Below, in pieces: positions 1 to 7,597 of a stretch of 10,713 nucleotides of DNA; the stretch's first letter is position 1, and every line of letters starts with the position of its first letter. Made by a program: the position numbers and the translations under genes. Source of the DNA: Larix sibirica (lineage: Eukaryota > Streptophyta > Pinopsida > Pinales > Pinaceae); assembly GCA_004151065.3 (NCBI GenBank), contig NWUY0300044062.1, positions 4,588 through 15,300 on the forward strand, given 5' to 3'. The notes beneath the pieces are model-generated. The model worked only from the letters and a program-made list of their open reading frames with translations, had not been told where the DNA came from and did not search any database.

Positions 1-1
1 A

Positions 2-1171
2 TAATGCCACAATTTTAGGGGTAGTTGTCCCATAGCTATAAAAGAAAGGCCTGGGTTTCAGATATGCTGGTTCTCCAGACTTACCAGAGGAAACTAACAA
101 ATTTTGCATATAGCAAAAGTAATCTTCACTCTTGCTTAGATCACACAATCTAGCAGACATAAAGAGTGAAGCCATATGGTCATAGTCTTCATGTTCATCA
201 GGACCATAAAATTCTTTACCTAAGGCCTTTAGGATTTGTTCATCTGCATCATCTGCAGCTAACATTTCATTGCGAGCTTCTTGTGGAAGCCATCTCCACC
301 ATTCATGGGCAAGACTAGAAAGTCCTACTCCCAACTGAGTACCTAAGATATGGCCTGTAAGGTTATTGTCCTGGTGTTTCTTGTACAGAATCCATTGTCC
401 TAACATTTGGAGTGCAGTTTTAATATCTGCTCTGGACTGACACTGAATGTTAAGAACAGGCTATTCTGGCATTTGGGAAATGAGATTATTCATTGTATTC
501 ATACCAAAATGGAATTTGTGAGAAGGTGCGGTAGAAGGATTAGCATCCGGCATGTGGGCATCAAATGTAGGAGTAGGGATAGTGCCACGATTTTAAGAAG
601 AAGCATCATGACCAGCGAATCCAATTTCTAAGGATGCTAAGTATTTAGAATCCAGGGCAGGCTTAAAATTTTTAAATTTTGAGATCCACTCTTCAATTTC
701 TAATACTTCGGCATCCTTGGATCCAAAATCCCATTCAGGAAGAGTATGTGTCTCTAAGACACTGAACTGAATGAAGGATAGACTCTTTCCATGAGATGAC
801 TTTTTTTGATGTCCTTTGGTAGCTAATGCAAAAACATGATCACTAACAACATGAGATTTGTGCTTCAAATTCTCTGTTTTTGTCAAAATCTCTTCTAGTA
901 CTGATAATCTTCTATTGGATTTGGCAGAGGATTGATCTACTTCCATTCTTATTTCAGTGGAATCATGCAAAAGATGATCCATCAATTATAGTTTTGTCGC
1001 TAGAGCATTTATTTGTTGTTTTTGCTCTATCACACTGGTTTTGAGAAATAGAATATCTTGTGCCATGTCATCAAGATTTCTTGCAGTGTGAGTCTGTTGT
1101 AGGTTACCCCAATTAGATAGCTTTATCTCATCAGGGACAGATTGATCCGGGGCAGAGGACTTAAGAGGCAA
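2..1171 (-). pseudogene. Capsid protein, N-terminal and central part, truncated by the window edge
   Basis: One frame runs from about 1171 to base 2 with stops at 986-988 (TAA), 593-595 (TAA) and 461-463 (TAG). The first third is polar and helix-forming (Q, K, L-rich, about 1110-870), as in caulimovirid capsid N-termini. The central part has a Trp-rich stretch ending WWRWLPQEARNEML at about 301-260, then an acidic segment and LGKEFYG near 205. This matches the Gag-like capsid fold shared by caulimovirids and retroelements. The C-terminal capsid half with the zinc knuckles is not at this end; it lies at 7574-7048. The frame is still open at base 2, so the sequence continues to the left or is cut by the integration break. 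Confidence 0.82.
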
Positions 1172-1617
1172 AAACTCTTTCTTGGCCTGCCATCCGCAGA
1201 GAATTGTCTGAAGGGAGCATCTAGAAGATTTCTTCCAGGGACAAAAGATCTATTACCAGCATTATTAATTTCCATTTCATTACCTTGCCTAGGAAGAGAG
1301 AACATTCCTTAAGTAGGTAATTCTTTGTTTTTTTGGTGTTGAATTCTCTGGATTATTTTTCTGCATGTAGGACAGTATGCATGTTGGACGCAGTGCTCAT
1401 TTTCATACAACCCTATGAGAGAAGGTTGTGCAGAGGAGGAGACAAAATTTGCTTCGGCTTGGCACCTAGCATTATTATAAGAGGAGACAGAGGTGGATCT
1501 GATTAGTGGAGGTTGGAAACGGCGAGTAGGGGTTTCATCTGGGACATGGAATGAACTGGTTGCAGAATCAAAGGTAAGAGGCTGAGCAGAGAAAGTACTT
1601 GCTAACCTTTCGTTATT
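1172..1617 (-). pseudogene. Polyprotein linker between movement protein and capsid, with a Cys/His cluster
   Basis: This continues the movement-protein frame. The first part is Ser/Thr/Pro-rich and probably disordered. At about 1395-1360 it holds a compact cluster of the form C-x3-H-x2-C-x2-C, followed by a basic helix-like stretch rich in K, Q and I. Four such residues in 11 positions could bind zinc, but I do not recognise the motif as a named domain. A TAA at 1309-1311 interrupts the frame. At about 1171-1190 the coding signal moves to another frame inside an A/T-rich run, which is consistent with a one-base indel. Exact domain borders and cleavage sites cannot be seen. Confidence 0.6.
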
Positions 1618-2421
1618 TCTGAGTTCATTGTATTTGACTTCCCATTGCCTAGGATAGTTTATACCTGTCCAATTGAATGTGACTGGGGTAGACTATTTTG
1701 AATTATATTTTTCCACCACGCTGTGCAGGTACGAACTCTGGTGAACATGAGAACGGAGCGGGGGAAGAGTATCATTCCTGAAACAGGAGACAACATCACC
1801 CTTGAGATGGATGATTTTAGAACCTTTTTCCATGTGAAATCCCTTAGGTAATATATATGCCTTAAGGAGGTCATATATATATGGATCCTCCAAACTAACA
1901 GAGTACTTCGGGTAGATGGTACCAAAGGCAGGACCATCATGTAGGGGAGCGGTAAAACCGCCAATAGTAGCATCGACACAATTTACATGACGAGTATCTA
2001 CAACGACACACAAAGAAGAAACTGCTAAACGTGGGCATACTAATGGCCCCAATCCAAGTTTAATTGCACCTAAATGAACATATTTGTAACCTTGGGCCTT
2101 AGCCGAATCAATTTGAGTTTTATCTAAAAGATTAATATGGACTGGTTCATCCTTATCAGTAAAAGAGACATCTATTGAAGACACCTTGATTTGAGTTGCA
2201 GACTTTAGTGACCACCATTTTAATTTGTAAACATCAGAAGGTAAAATGGCTGGCAACTGCCAATTCTCAGAAGGATTTAAGTCGTTAATATGGATGATTG
2301 AGGAATCTGAAGTAGAAGCTTCTGCAAAAGTAGACCTACGTTATGCTAAAGATACTTCGGTGTCATTGGCTGATTCACATTCTAAAGAGGTGAGCTCAAC
2401 TGTATCCATTGAAGGGTCCAT
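1618..2421 (-). pseudogene. Movement protein domain (30K superfamily), N-terminus of the viral polyprotein
   Basis: The frame opens at an ATG at 2421-2419 (a second ATG is at 2409-2407), just after an in-frame TGA at 2443-2445, so this is the likely polyprotein start. The first ~55 codons are acidic and Ser/Thr-rich. The core (about 2080-1870) has the caulimovirid movement-protein pattern: a YVHLGAIKLGL strand, then VVVDTRH with the conserved Asp typical of the 30K family, then a GGFTAPLHDGPAF and PKYSVSLED block. Proteins of this family bind nucleic acid and act at plasmodesmata to allow cell-to-cell spread. In-frame stops at 2341-2343 (TAA) and 1693-1695 (TAG) break it. The frame resumes after each without an indel. 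The assignment rests on remembered family motifs, not a search. Confidence 0.86.
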
Positions 2422-2461
2422 GGTTTTACTGGGATTTACTGCTCACAAAGATGTTCGGCAA

Positions 2462-2488
2462 CTATGAGGATTTATGACGCCTAACCAT
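2462..2488 (-). other. Leader short ORF (8 codons)
   Basis: An ATG at 2488-2486 in a good context (GCC before it, G after it) opens an eight-codon frame ending at TAG 2464-2462, 41 bases before the polyprotein ATG at 2421. It fits the multi-sORF leaders of caulimovirids, but short frames also arise by chance. Confidence 0.3.
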
Positions 2489-2537
2489 GGCTATGACCTT
2501 GACTCTTAGAACAATAATTTGTAAAATCCCACACGCC

Positions 2538-2597
2538 CTACAATAAACTCAGCGGTCGTTTCCACCGCCTACAAGACCAGTTGTAGAATGCAAACAT
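2538..2597 (-). other. Leader short ORF (19 codons)
   Basis: An ATG at 2597-2595 opens a 19-codon frame ending at TAG 2540-2538, in the leader between primer site and polyprotein start. Caulimovirid leaders usually have several such short ORFs, and one close to the base of a leader hairpin drives ribosome shunting. A GCGGT/ACCGC stem (2552-2568) lies within it. The functional role is inference. Confidence 0.35.
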
Positions 2598-2689
2598 AGA
2601 TAGATAACACAGAAAGAAACTACAACAGATTTAGTAGATATAAATAGAAGTAATAAAACTTACAGAAACACAAGCCAAAGAAATTGATA

Positions 2690-2703
2690 TGGCTCTGATA
2701 CCA
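2690..2703 (-). promoter_or_regulatory. Primer binding site for plant initiator tRNA-Met
   Basis: The minus strand reads TGGTATCAGAGCCA, complementary to the 3' end of plant initiator tRNA-Met (…UGGCUCUGAUACCA). This site primes minus-strand DNA synthesis and by convention marks position 1 of caulimovirid genomes. It lies about 270 bases before the polyprotein ATG, as expected. The 14-base match is perfect to the tRNA end as I remember it. Confidence 0.9.
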
Positions 2704-2752
2704 CATGCACGCCAAGATATGATACTTTTGTTTTATATCCAATCCAGACAGC

Positions 2753-2758
2753 TTTATT
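2753..2758 (-). terminator. Putative polyadenylation signal AATAAA
   Basis: AATAAA occurs on the minus strand between the TATA box and the primer site, the position where caulimovirid pregenomic RNA is cleaved after a second pass. The motif is short and the region AT-rich, so chance cannot be excluded. Confidence 0.5.
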
Positions 2759-3097
2759 ACATTAATCCTTCACTGCAGATCGACTTCGGAGGGCGAAGCT
2801 CGTCACTGCGACTCTGCAACACACAACTATGTGCCTAAACACAATGTCTAAGGCTCTTTTATCTTTTTGAAACAACACTGTTGTAACGTCCAGAAGGCTT
2901 CCTGGAGCACTTAGATATGCTTACTAGCACCCTAGCAAACTGACATAATTATAGACTGAGCTTAAGCTTTTGATGCAATATTTTACCACAAGGGAAAGTT
3001 GCAGAGCATACGCCTTTGGCTCGACTCGACTTGCAGAGCGACTTCTCAACACATGAGGACTCCAAACTTGAATACCTAAACTAAAACCCAAGCCTTT

Positions 3098-3105
3098 CTT
3101 TTATA
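3098..3105 (-). promoter_or_regulatory. TATA box of the putative pregenomic RNA promoter
   Basis: The minus strand reads TATAAAAG here, in the non-coding region upstream of the primer site. A start about 30 bases on would lie near 3070, some 310 bases before the AATAAA and about 370 before the primer site. This gives a terminally redundant transcript, as known for caulimovirids. No transcript evidence is available. Confidence 0.6.
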
Positions 3106-3378
3106 TCTTCTCAGTTGGTTCACCAGTGACTTGGAATTGGCATATGCAAATCAAAAGAAAGATTCCGGGGTAATGGTGGGACCACACCATTATTACCTTG
3201 TCCCTTCGAGGCAAAGACATATGGGGAACCAGACTCATGACAAGACCAACCGGACAGACAACTGGCCGATAAACTTTGGCCAAAAACTCAACATAACAAA
3301 GTGGATGCTTTTAAACGCTGGCCCACCACAACTTTCATGAAAAAAAGAAAAATACTATTTACAAAAGTAGATTCCCAC

Positions 3379-4387
3379 TTAATCATATGGGTCACGAGCT
3401 TGCCGACAAATACAAATTTCACGGTCACCAACATCAACACCGCCACATGTGCAGTCAAATCCTGGCAGAATATCATCATAATTGAAATCATCATAAGGAT
3501 CATGTGGGTCATCTTCTTCTGGCGGAAGTGGAGGGTACAAATCACTGCTAAAGCACTTCTCCACATCTGATCCATGAAAGATCGGATTCTCTTCACAAAG
3601 ATATTCACCCTCGAAAAGTGATTCCACCCGAAAATCCAGAGGGAGTCTTTTGGTGTACACCTTAGAGTCTATGCAGTTACCATCACGGCCTCTCTTGATA
3701 AACTTTTGATTTATAAACACAAAGTGTTCTAACCGCGTATACCTTCTGCCTTGATGCCGTAATAGGAACTTGAACCATTGATGGTTCTGATCGGTTATCT
3801 CCATATCATCTTGGAGATGCAGGATGAAGTTTGCTCGCTTGTTTACCCAATCAACTCGTGGGAAAAACTTATCTAACAATATCTCAGTCCAACCGGACCA
3901 AGATTTATTTCTTAAGTTACCTGGATCACCATAGATAACAATGGATCTCTCTTCATGACAAAACTGCAGGATTAAATTATAGGAAGACCAAGTTATGTTT
4001 CCTTCACCGATATCCACATACTAGACTGGCTAGCCGTCTTCTTCATTGCAGTTGATCCATAATTCTTTACATTGTTTCAGCTTTTCCTGAGCATTGCTGA
4101 AACTTCTAAAAGCAATTCTTTCCCATTTTTCCATAATTTGGATCTTTAGAGGACTGGATTGAATTTGTTTAATGTGGGTCAGATCCAAATATTTTTCTGC
4201 TTCGTGTCTAGAAGCATAATCTAAAAGCTGCCTTTGGTCTTTTTCTGGGAGGGAGTCATCCCAGGGCTTGAGAAATAAAGCATTCCTTGGTTGGTACAAA
4301 GGTTGGATGGGAGCTTTGCCTTTGTCTGAACTTGAAGCACCAGCTGTAAACATATTAAGCGCAGGAACCAAAGTTGCAGGCTGCGAT
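3379..4387 (-). pseudogene. Uncharacterised C-terminal extension after RNase H (possible separate 3' ORF)
   Basis: About 119 codons continue past the RNase H to a TAG at 4030-4032. After a second TAG at 4021-4023 the very same frame stays open for 212 codons, from 4017 to a TAA at 3379-3381. That downstream block has no ATG at its head: its first codon is GTG, and the ATG at 4019-4017 is in another frame. I therefore read it as the rest of the polyprotein rather than an independent ORF. The block has an aromatic-rich globular-looking part (about 4010-3680), a YPPLPPEEDDP-type acidic tail (about 3540-3450) and a C-terminal CTC and CIC pair (about 3450-3395). I recognise no domain. Some caulimovirids have an extra 3' ORF of unknown function, which is the main alternative. 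Confidence 0.6.
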
Positions 4388-4764
4388 GTCTCACGAGTTA
4401 ACATATCGGCAAGACAATTTAAATAACCTGGTTTATATACAATGTCATAATCAAAATATCTAAGCCATATAAACCATTTCAGAATACGACTACTATTCTC
4501 TACCATTAAGTTTTCATTCTTAAAAATACCAGGCATGATCTTCAAATCTATTCTAATGATAAACTTGACTGGTTTCAAGAATAAAATAAAATGCTGGACT
4601 GTCTTTTTGACAGTAAGGATCTCCTTGTGGCTGGAGGGATGATTTAGTTCTGCTGCTTTGAAAGAACCAGAACCATAGCCACATATATTTTCTTTTCCCT
4701 CAACTTCTTCTAACAGAACACCACCCCATGTAGTAGACGATGCATCTGTTTCAATGATCAACTG
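4388..4764 (-). pseudogene. RNase H domain
   Basis: This follows the RT directly in the same frame and contains no internal stop. All four acidic catalytic positions of RNase H1-type domains can be placed: Asp in ETDAS (4746-4744), Glu in SSHKEIL (4623-4621), Asp in RIDLK (4548-4546) and Asp in NCLADMLTRE (4407-4405). WGGVL and YGSGSFK segments between them also fit. The enzyme removes the RNA strand of the RNA:DNA hybrid during viral replication. Because the upstream polyprotein is broken, it cannot be expressed as part of it. Confidence 0.95.
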
Positions 4765-4911
4765 ACCAGATCCCTGAGGCAGGAATAAAGCAGGGAGATT
4801 CTGTACTTTGGCATTTATTTGTTGGACCGCCAAAGTCATCTTCTCAGACCATTTAGGAGGATTCTTTTTAAGCCTTTGCTGAAGCACATGGATATCACTG
4901 GCTTGACCTCG

Positions 4912-5679
4912 GTAGAATGGCCGAATATAATTCAGACTTCCTAAGAGCCTTTGAAGTTGAACCTTTTCTAATATTTGGTCTGGAAACTGGTTAAAACAAC
5001 TTAGGACATGCTTTTGAAGAATCACTTGCCCTTTCTTGATTTGGAAACCCAGAAAATCCATTTATGTTTTCCCTATTTCCATCTTTGGTTGCGAAAGAAC
5101 CAAACCATGTTTATAGACCATATCATAGAACTTTTGCAGGTGCTTTAAGTGATCTTGCAGGTTCTTGGAACAAATAAGGATATCATCAATAAAAACTAAC
5201 AACCAGGGAATATCGTGGAAGATATCTTCCATCCTTTTCTGGAATTCCGATGGTGCGTTATTGATGCCAAATGGAAGCACTTTCCATTGGTACTTTCCAT
5301 GAGGGACAAAAAATGCAGTCTTGAAGCGATCTTTTGCTTCAATACCAATCTGGTAGAAACCAAATTTCAGATCAAACTTGCTGAACAGAGTACATCTAGC
5401 AATCCTTTGCAACAAACATGCCTTGTCAAGCAAGGGGTATCTGACTTTCTACAAAATTGTATTAAGAGGCTTATAATTCACAACCAACCTTGGCTTACCT
5501 CTTTTTTGTTTTGAGTGCTTATTTACTACGAAAGCACGACATGCCCATGGACTTTTAGAAGGCTCAATCAGGCCTTTTTCCAGTAGCTCCTTGATTTCTT
5601 TTGCACAAAAATCTCTCTCAGATGGAGACATTATTCTGGCAGAGGCCTTCATTGGTTTAATCTTCTGAGGAGGGTCGAA
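4912..5679 (-). pseudogene. Reverse transcriptase domain
   Basis: The motifs appear in family order. First comes an E-x-SKSPWACRAFVV block near 5560-5530, then GKPRLVVNYKPLN, then FSKFDLKFGFYQI with the first catalytic Asp, then LPFGINNAPSEFQ, then FIDDILICS at 5193-5167 with the two catalytic Asp residues, then the FLGFQI and LLGSLNYIRPFY region of the connection. This is the RNA- and DNA-dependent DNA polymerase that converts viral RNA to DNA. The active-site box reads FIDD where most caulimovirids have Y in the first position. TAG at 5449-5451 and TAA at 5062-5064 interrupt the domain, both in frame, so no active enzyme can be made. Confidence 0.95.
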
Positions 5680-5814
5680 AGGCAAAGCAAAAAAATACTT
5701 TTCTCTCTTCCAGAAAGCATTAGGATTGTCTGAGCAACAATCTTTAACCAATTTATCTGTAATAGCTGCAAGGGATTTATCTTTATGCATTTTTGCATAA
5801 GAAATACATCTTTC

Positions 5815-6225
5815 CATTTTGTTCAAGGATGCTACATTTGGTTGGGAGACTGGTTGAGGAACAACAGACTTACACTTATATACAGGCTCAAAAGATAAAG
5901 GACAAATAACATGCTGAGAATCTATTGTATAGGAAAATAACATTTTTGCAGTGTCAATGGAAAAGGGACTGACTCTTTGCAAAAAATATGAACCAATAAG
6001 GCAATCTTCCTTAGTATTATCTAGTCTATACAGAGACAAGGTATTGGGTTTATTGGAAATCTTTACAGGAAAATCTTCTACTTTACCAGCAAGGGAAACA
6101 GGGGTGCCTTCAATGGCATGACCATGATCTTTACTCTTTTCCCAGTAAAAAGAAGGGATTGTTGAACCTTTAGCTAGGTTCAACTGACAACCTGAATCAA
6201 CCATACAATCTAAAGTATAAGACTA
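5815..6225 (-). pseudogene. Aspartic protease domain
   Basis: A D-S-G catalytic triad motif lies in LDCMVDSGCQ, with the active Asp at 6198-6196. About 65 residues on there is a CLIGSYFLQ segment that fits the second conserved (I/L)-G element of retropepsin-like enzymes. Caulimovirid proteases of this type are encoded between capsid and RT and cut the polyprotein as homodimers. A TAG at 6223-6225, seven codons before the DSG, interrupts the frame. The C-terminal limit is approximate, since a Pro/Lys-rich spacer without clear motifs joins it to the RT. Confidence 0.83.
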
Positions 6226-7047
6226 GTATTCTAGAGGACAAAACAACAATCTTATAAATAGTTTTGGACCTTGAAAACCACCAAGTAGAGAGGGTACTTG
6301 GGAGGCTAGAGAGGAAGGTGAATGTGGAGGAGAAGAGGAAGGAGAATCTTCTTTCCTTTCAGGGTTTGCCATTGCTTGTTCCAAGTGTTTGCTCAAATCT
6401 TCATCAGAGGACTAATCTTTTTCCATGACCAATATTTTAACCCTATCCTTCAGTTCCTCAATTTCTTTGACAAGCTTTTTCAATATCTATTGCTTTTCTT
6501 TAATTTGCAGCCTCAATAATTTTTCTCTATCTTTTCTCTGACTTTGCCTATCTTCATGATGATCAGGGTAATGTTGGTAAATCTATGCAGGATTATAAGA
6601 CAAAGACAGAGATGAAGGCAAGTCAACCTTTTCTTTACCCTTACTTGATTTAAACTGTTCAAGTTGGCACACAAGTTTTCTCTTCTCATCTTTGAGATCT
6701 TACCGCTTGATATAGTGATAGATAGGGACAGACGCTAGTTGAAGATCCAAATCAGCCAGTTGTTTTTCAATGGAGTGTTTATGACTAAATGAAAACATAT
6801 TTAGCGAGAAATCAAAAGTAGGCAGCATCTCACACCCCCCCAAAATTGCATCCTGGCGGTTGTCTGAGCTAGAATCAGATACATCTGAAGTGGAGGAAGG
6901 TGACAATTTTGCTAAAGCAACATCTGACTCAGAGTCTGTAGTTGAAGAATCAGATTCTTCAGGTAAATAGATAACTTCTCTTGGAGGAGGAGGAGTATAA
7001 GCAGAAAATTCACAAAGATCCCACCAGTGTGGATCTAAATTCATACA
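6226..7047 (-). pseudogene. Polyprotein linker: acidic Ser-rich region then predicted coiled coil
   Basis: After the zinc knuckle the same frame has a Pro run, then a Ser/Asp/Glu-rich segment (about 6985-6850), the acidic capsid tail common in caulimovirids. From about 6550 to 6380 it shows alternating Leu/Ile and Lys/Glu at heptad-like spacing, which suggests a coiled coil. A Ser/Pro-rich spacer (about 6350-6300) leads to the protease. Stops sit at 6700-6702 (TAA), 6583-6585, 6487-6489 and 6412-6414 (all TAG), with the frame intact between them. A coiled coil would allow oligomerisation, for example of capsid subunits; that role is inference. Confidence 0.6.
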
Positions 7048-7574
7048 CAAGGATGCAAGCCTTGGCCTTGACTTTCTCTCTGGACATTTACCAGCCCAAT
7101 GACCTGGTTTTCCACAGATAAAACAAACATCTTTCTTACCTTTCTCACTACGTCTTTTAACAAATATTTTTGGCTGATATTTTTAATGAGAACGGTGTTT
7201 CCTGTCATAGTGTTTTCTACTATGTTGCTACTTATGTTTGTAAGATTTATCTGGATGATATCTAGGACTGCTAGTGTAGAATCCCTTTTTCTTTTACATT
7301 TGCAGGATTCTTTTCCAAAATGTCCACGGTTATGGGCACCACATCCCCAATCTGGCATTCAGGCAACATATTTGCAGAAGGAGGCAGAATACATTTTTTG
7401 GTGCCGTTTGAAGTCTTTATTGACTTGGCGCTCTAAGGAGTGCTCTTGCCAAGTCTCAATAATGTAAGCATGCAGTTGGGCTAATGACATTCCTTGAAGG
7501 TCAATATGCTTGTCTTTTAAGAACTGTTCAACTAAATATGTAACAACTTTATTGAGCGTTTGTCTCCTTTTTTA
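7048..7574 (-). pseudogene. Capsid protein, C-terminal part with zinc knuckle
   Basis: The first frame runs from about 7571 to about 7290. It has a helical segment with MSLAQLHAYIIETWQ near 7490-7446, then a Cys/His cluster (C-x2-H-x3-H-x5-C-x-C) at 7346-7299. A frameshift lies in the A-rich tract around 7280-7297. The next frame is strongly basic (K/R/H-rich, 7290-7140) and then contains a canonical CCHC zinc knuckle, C-x2-C-x4-H-x4-C, at 7125-7084. This knuckle is the nucleic-acid-binding signature of caulimovirid capsids and retroviral nucleocapsids. Premature stops are TGA 7359-7361, TAG 7228-7230 and TAA 7183-7185. The part begins abruptly in mid-domain and appears to follow on from the fragment that leaves the window at base 1. 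Confidence 0.85.
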
Positions 7575-7597
7575 ATTTATTAAATAATAATAATAAG
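7572..7597. repeat. AT-rich TAA microsatellite at the viral/flank junction
   Basis: A run of T/A followed by about five TAA units (7581-7596) lies exactly where the capsid frame stops being recognisable. Endogenous caulimovirids are often found next to AT-rich simple repeats, so this may be the integration site, although the repeat could also be of later origin. Confidence 0.55.

Larger units (their letters stand above)
2704..3378 (-). promoter_or_regulatory. Viral intergenic regulatory region
   Basis: This stretch has no convincing coding frame. On the minus strand it has the layout expected between the end of the caulimovirid polyprotein and the primer site: a TATA box (3105-3098), then an AATAAA (2758-2753), then the primer binding site. 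It includes a perfect CTTCG/CGAAG stem with a 5-base loop at 2784-2798. Two similar GACTTGCAGAG/GACTCTGCA patches occur near 3025-3040 and 2805-2815. Short frames in both directions near 3101-3340 overlap one another and look like chance. Confidence 0.7.
1..7574 (-). mobile_element. Endogenous caulimovirid (plant pararetrovirus), circularly permuted and decayed
   Basis: The minus strand carries every module of a Caulimoviridae genome: movement protein, capsid with zinc knuckle, aspartic protease, RT, RNase H, and a regulatory region with a tRNA-Met primer site. No integrase domain and no LTR pair are visible, which separates it from Ty3/gypsy elements. The physical order starts in mid-capsid near 7574, passes through protease, RT and RNase H to the regulatory region near 3100-2690, then movement protein, and reaches the capsid N-terminal half at base 1. 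The copy is therefore permuted relative to the viral map, or is one unit of a tandem array. About 18 in-frame stops and two frameshifts mark it as non-functional. The left boundary lies outside the window. The right boundary is placed where capsid similarity stops beside a TAA microsatellite. Genus is not assigned; similarity to badnavirus, petuvirus and florendovirus RTs is general only. Confidence 0.93.

Noticed and set aside
407-631. Plus-strand open frame over the capsid region
   Set aside because: It is antisense to the capsid frame, which has clear family motifs, and its translation shows none.
2690-2703. 3' end of a tRNA gene
   Set aside because: Only the last 14 bases match tRNA-Met and no cloverleaf lies beside them; as a primer binding site it fits the viral map.
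3101-3340. Overlapping short frames on both strands in the regulatory region
   Set aside because: They overlap each other, lack family motifs, and cover the TATA box region that is expected to be non-coding.
5215-5514. Plus-strand open frame over the RT
   Set aside because: It is a shadow of the RT frame on the other strand.
4021-7230. Reassigned or suppressed TAG codon, since TAG is the main interruption
   Set aside because: TAA stops and frameshifts also interrupt the frame, and the repeat-rich plant context makes mutational decay simpler.
7099-7467. Plus-strand open frame over the zinc-knuckle region
   Set aside because: It is antisense to the capsid C-terminus with its CCHC motif; the hydrophobic translation is a by-product of the basic, A-rich coding strand.
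1-7574. Ty3/gypsy LTR retrotransposon
   Set aside because: There is no LTR pair and no integrase after RNase H, whereas a 30K movement protein and a caulimovirid gene order are present.
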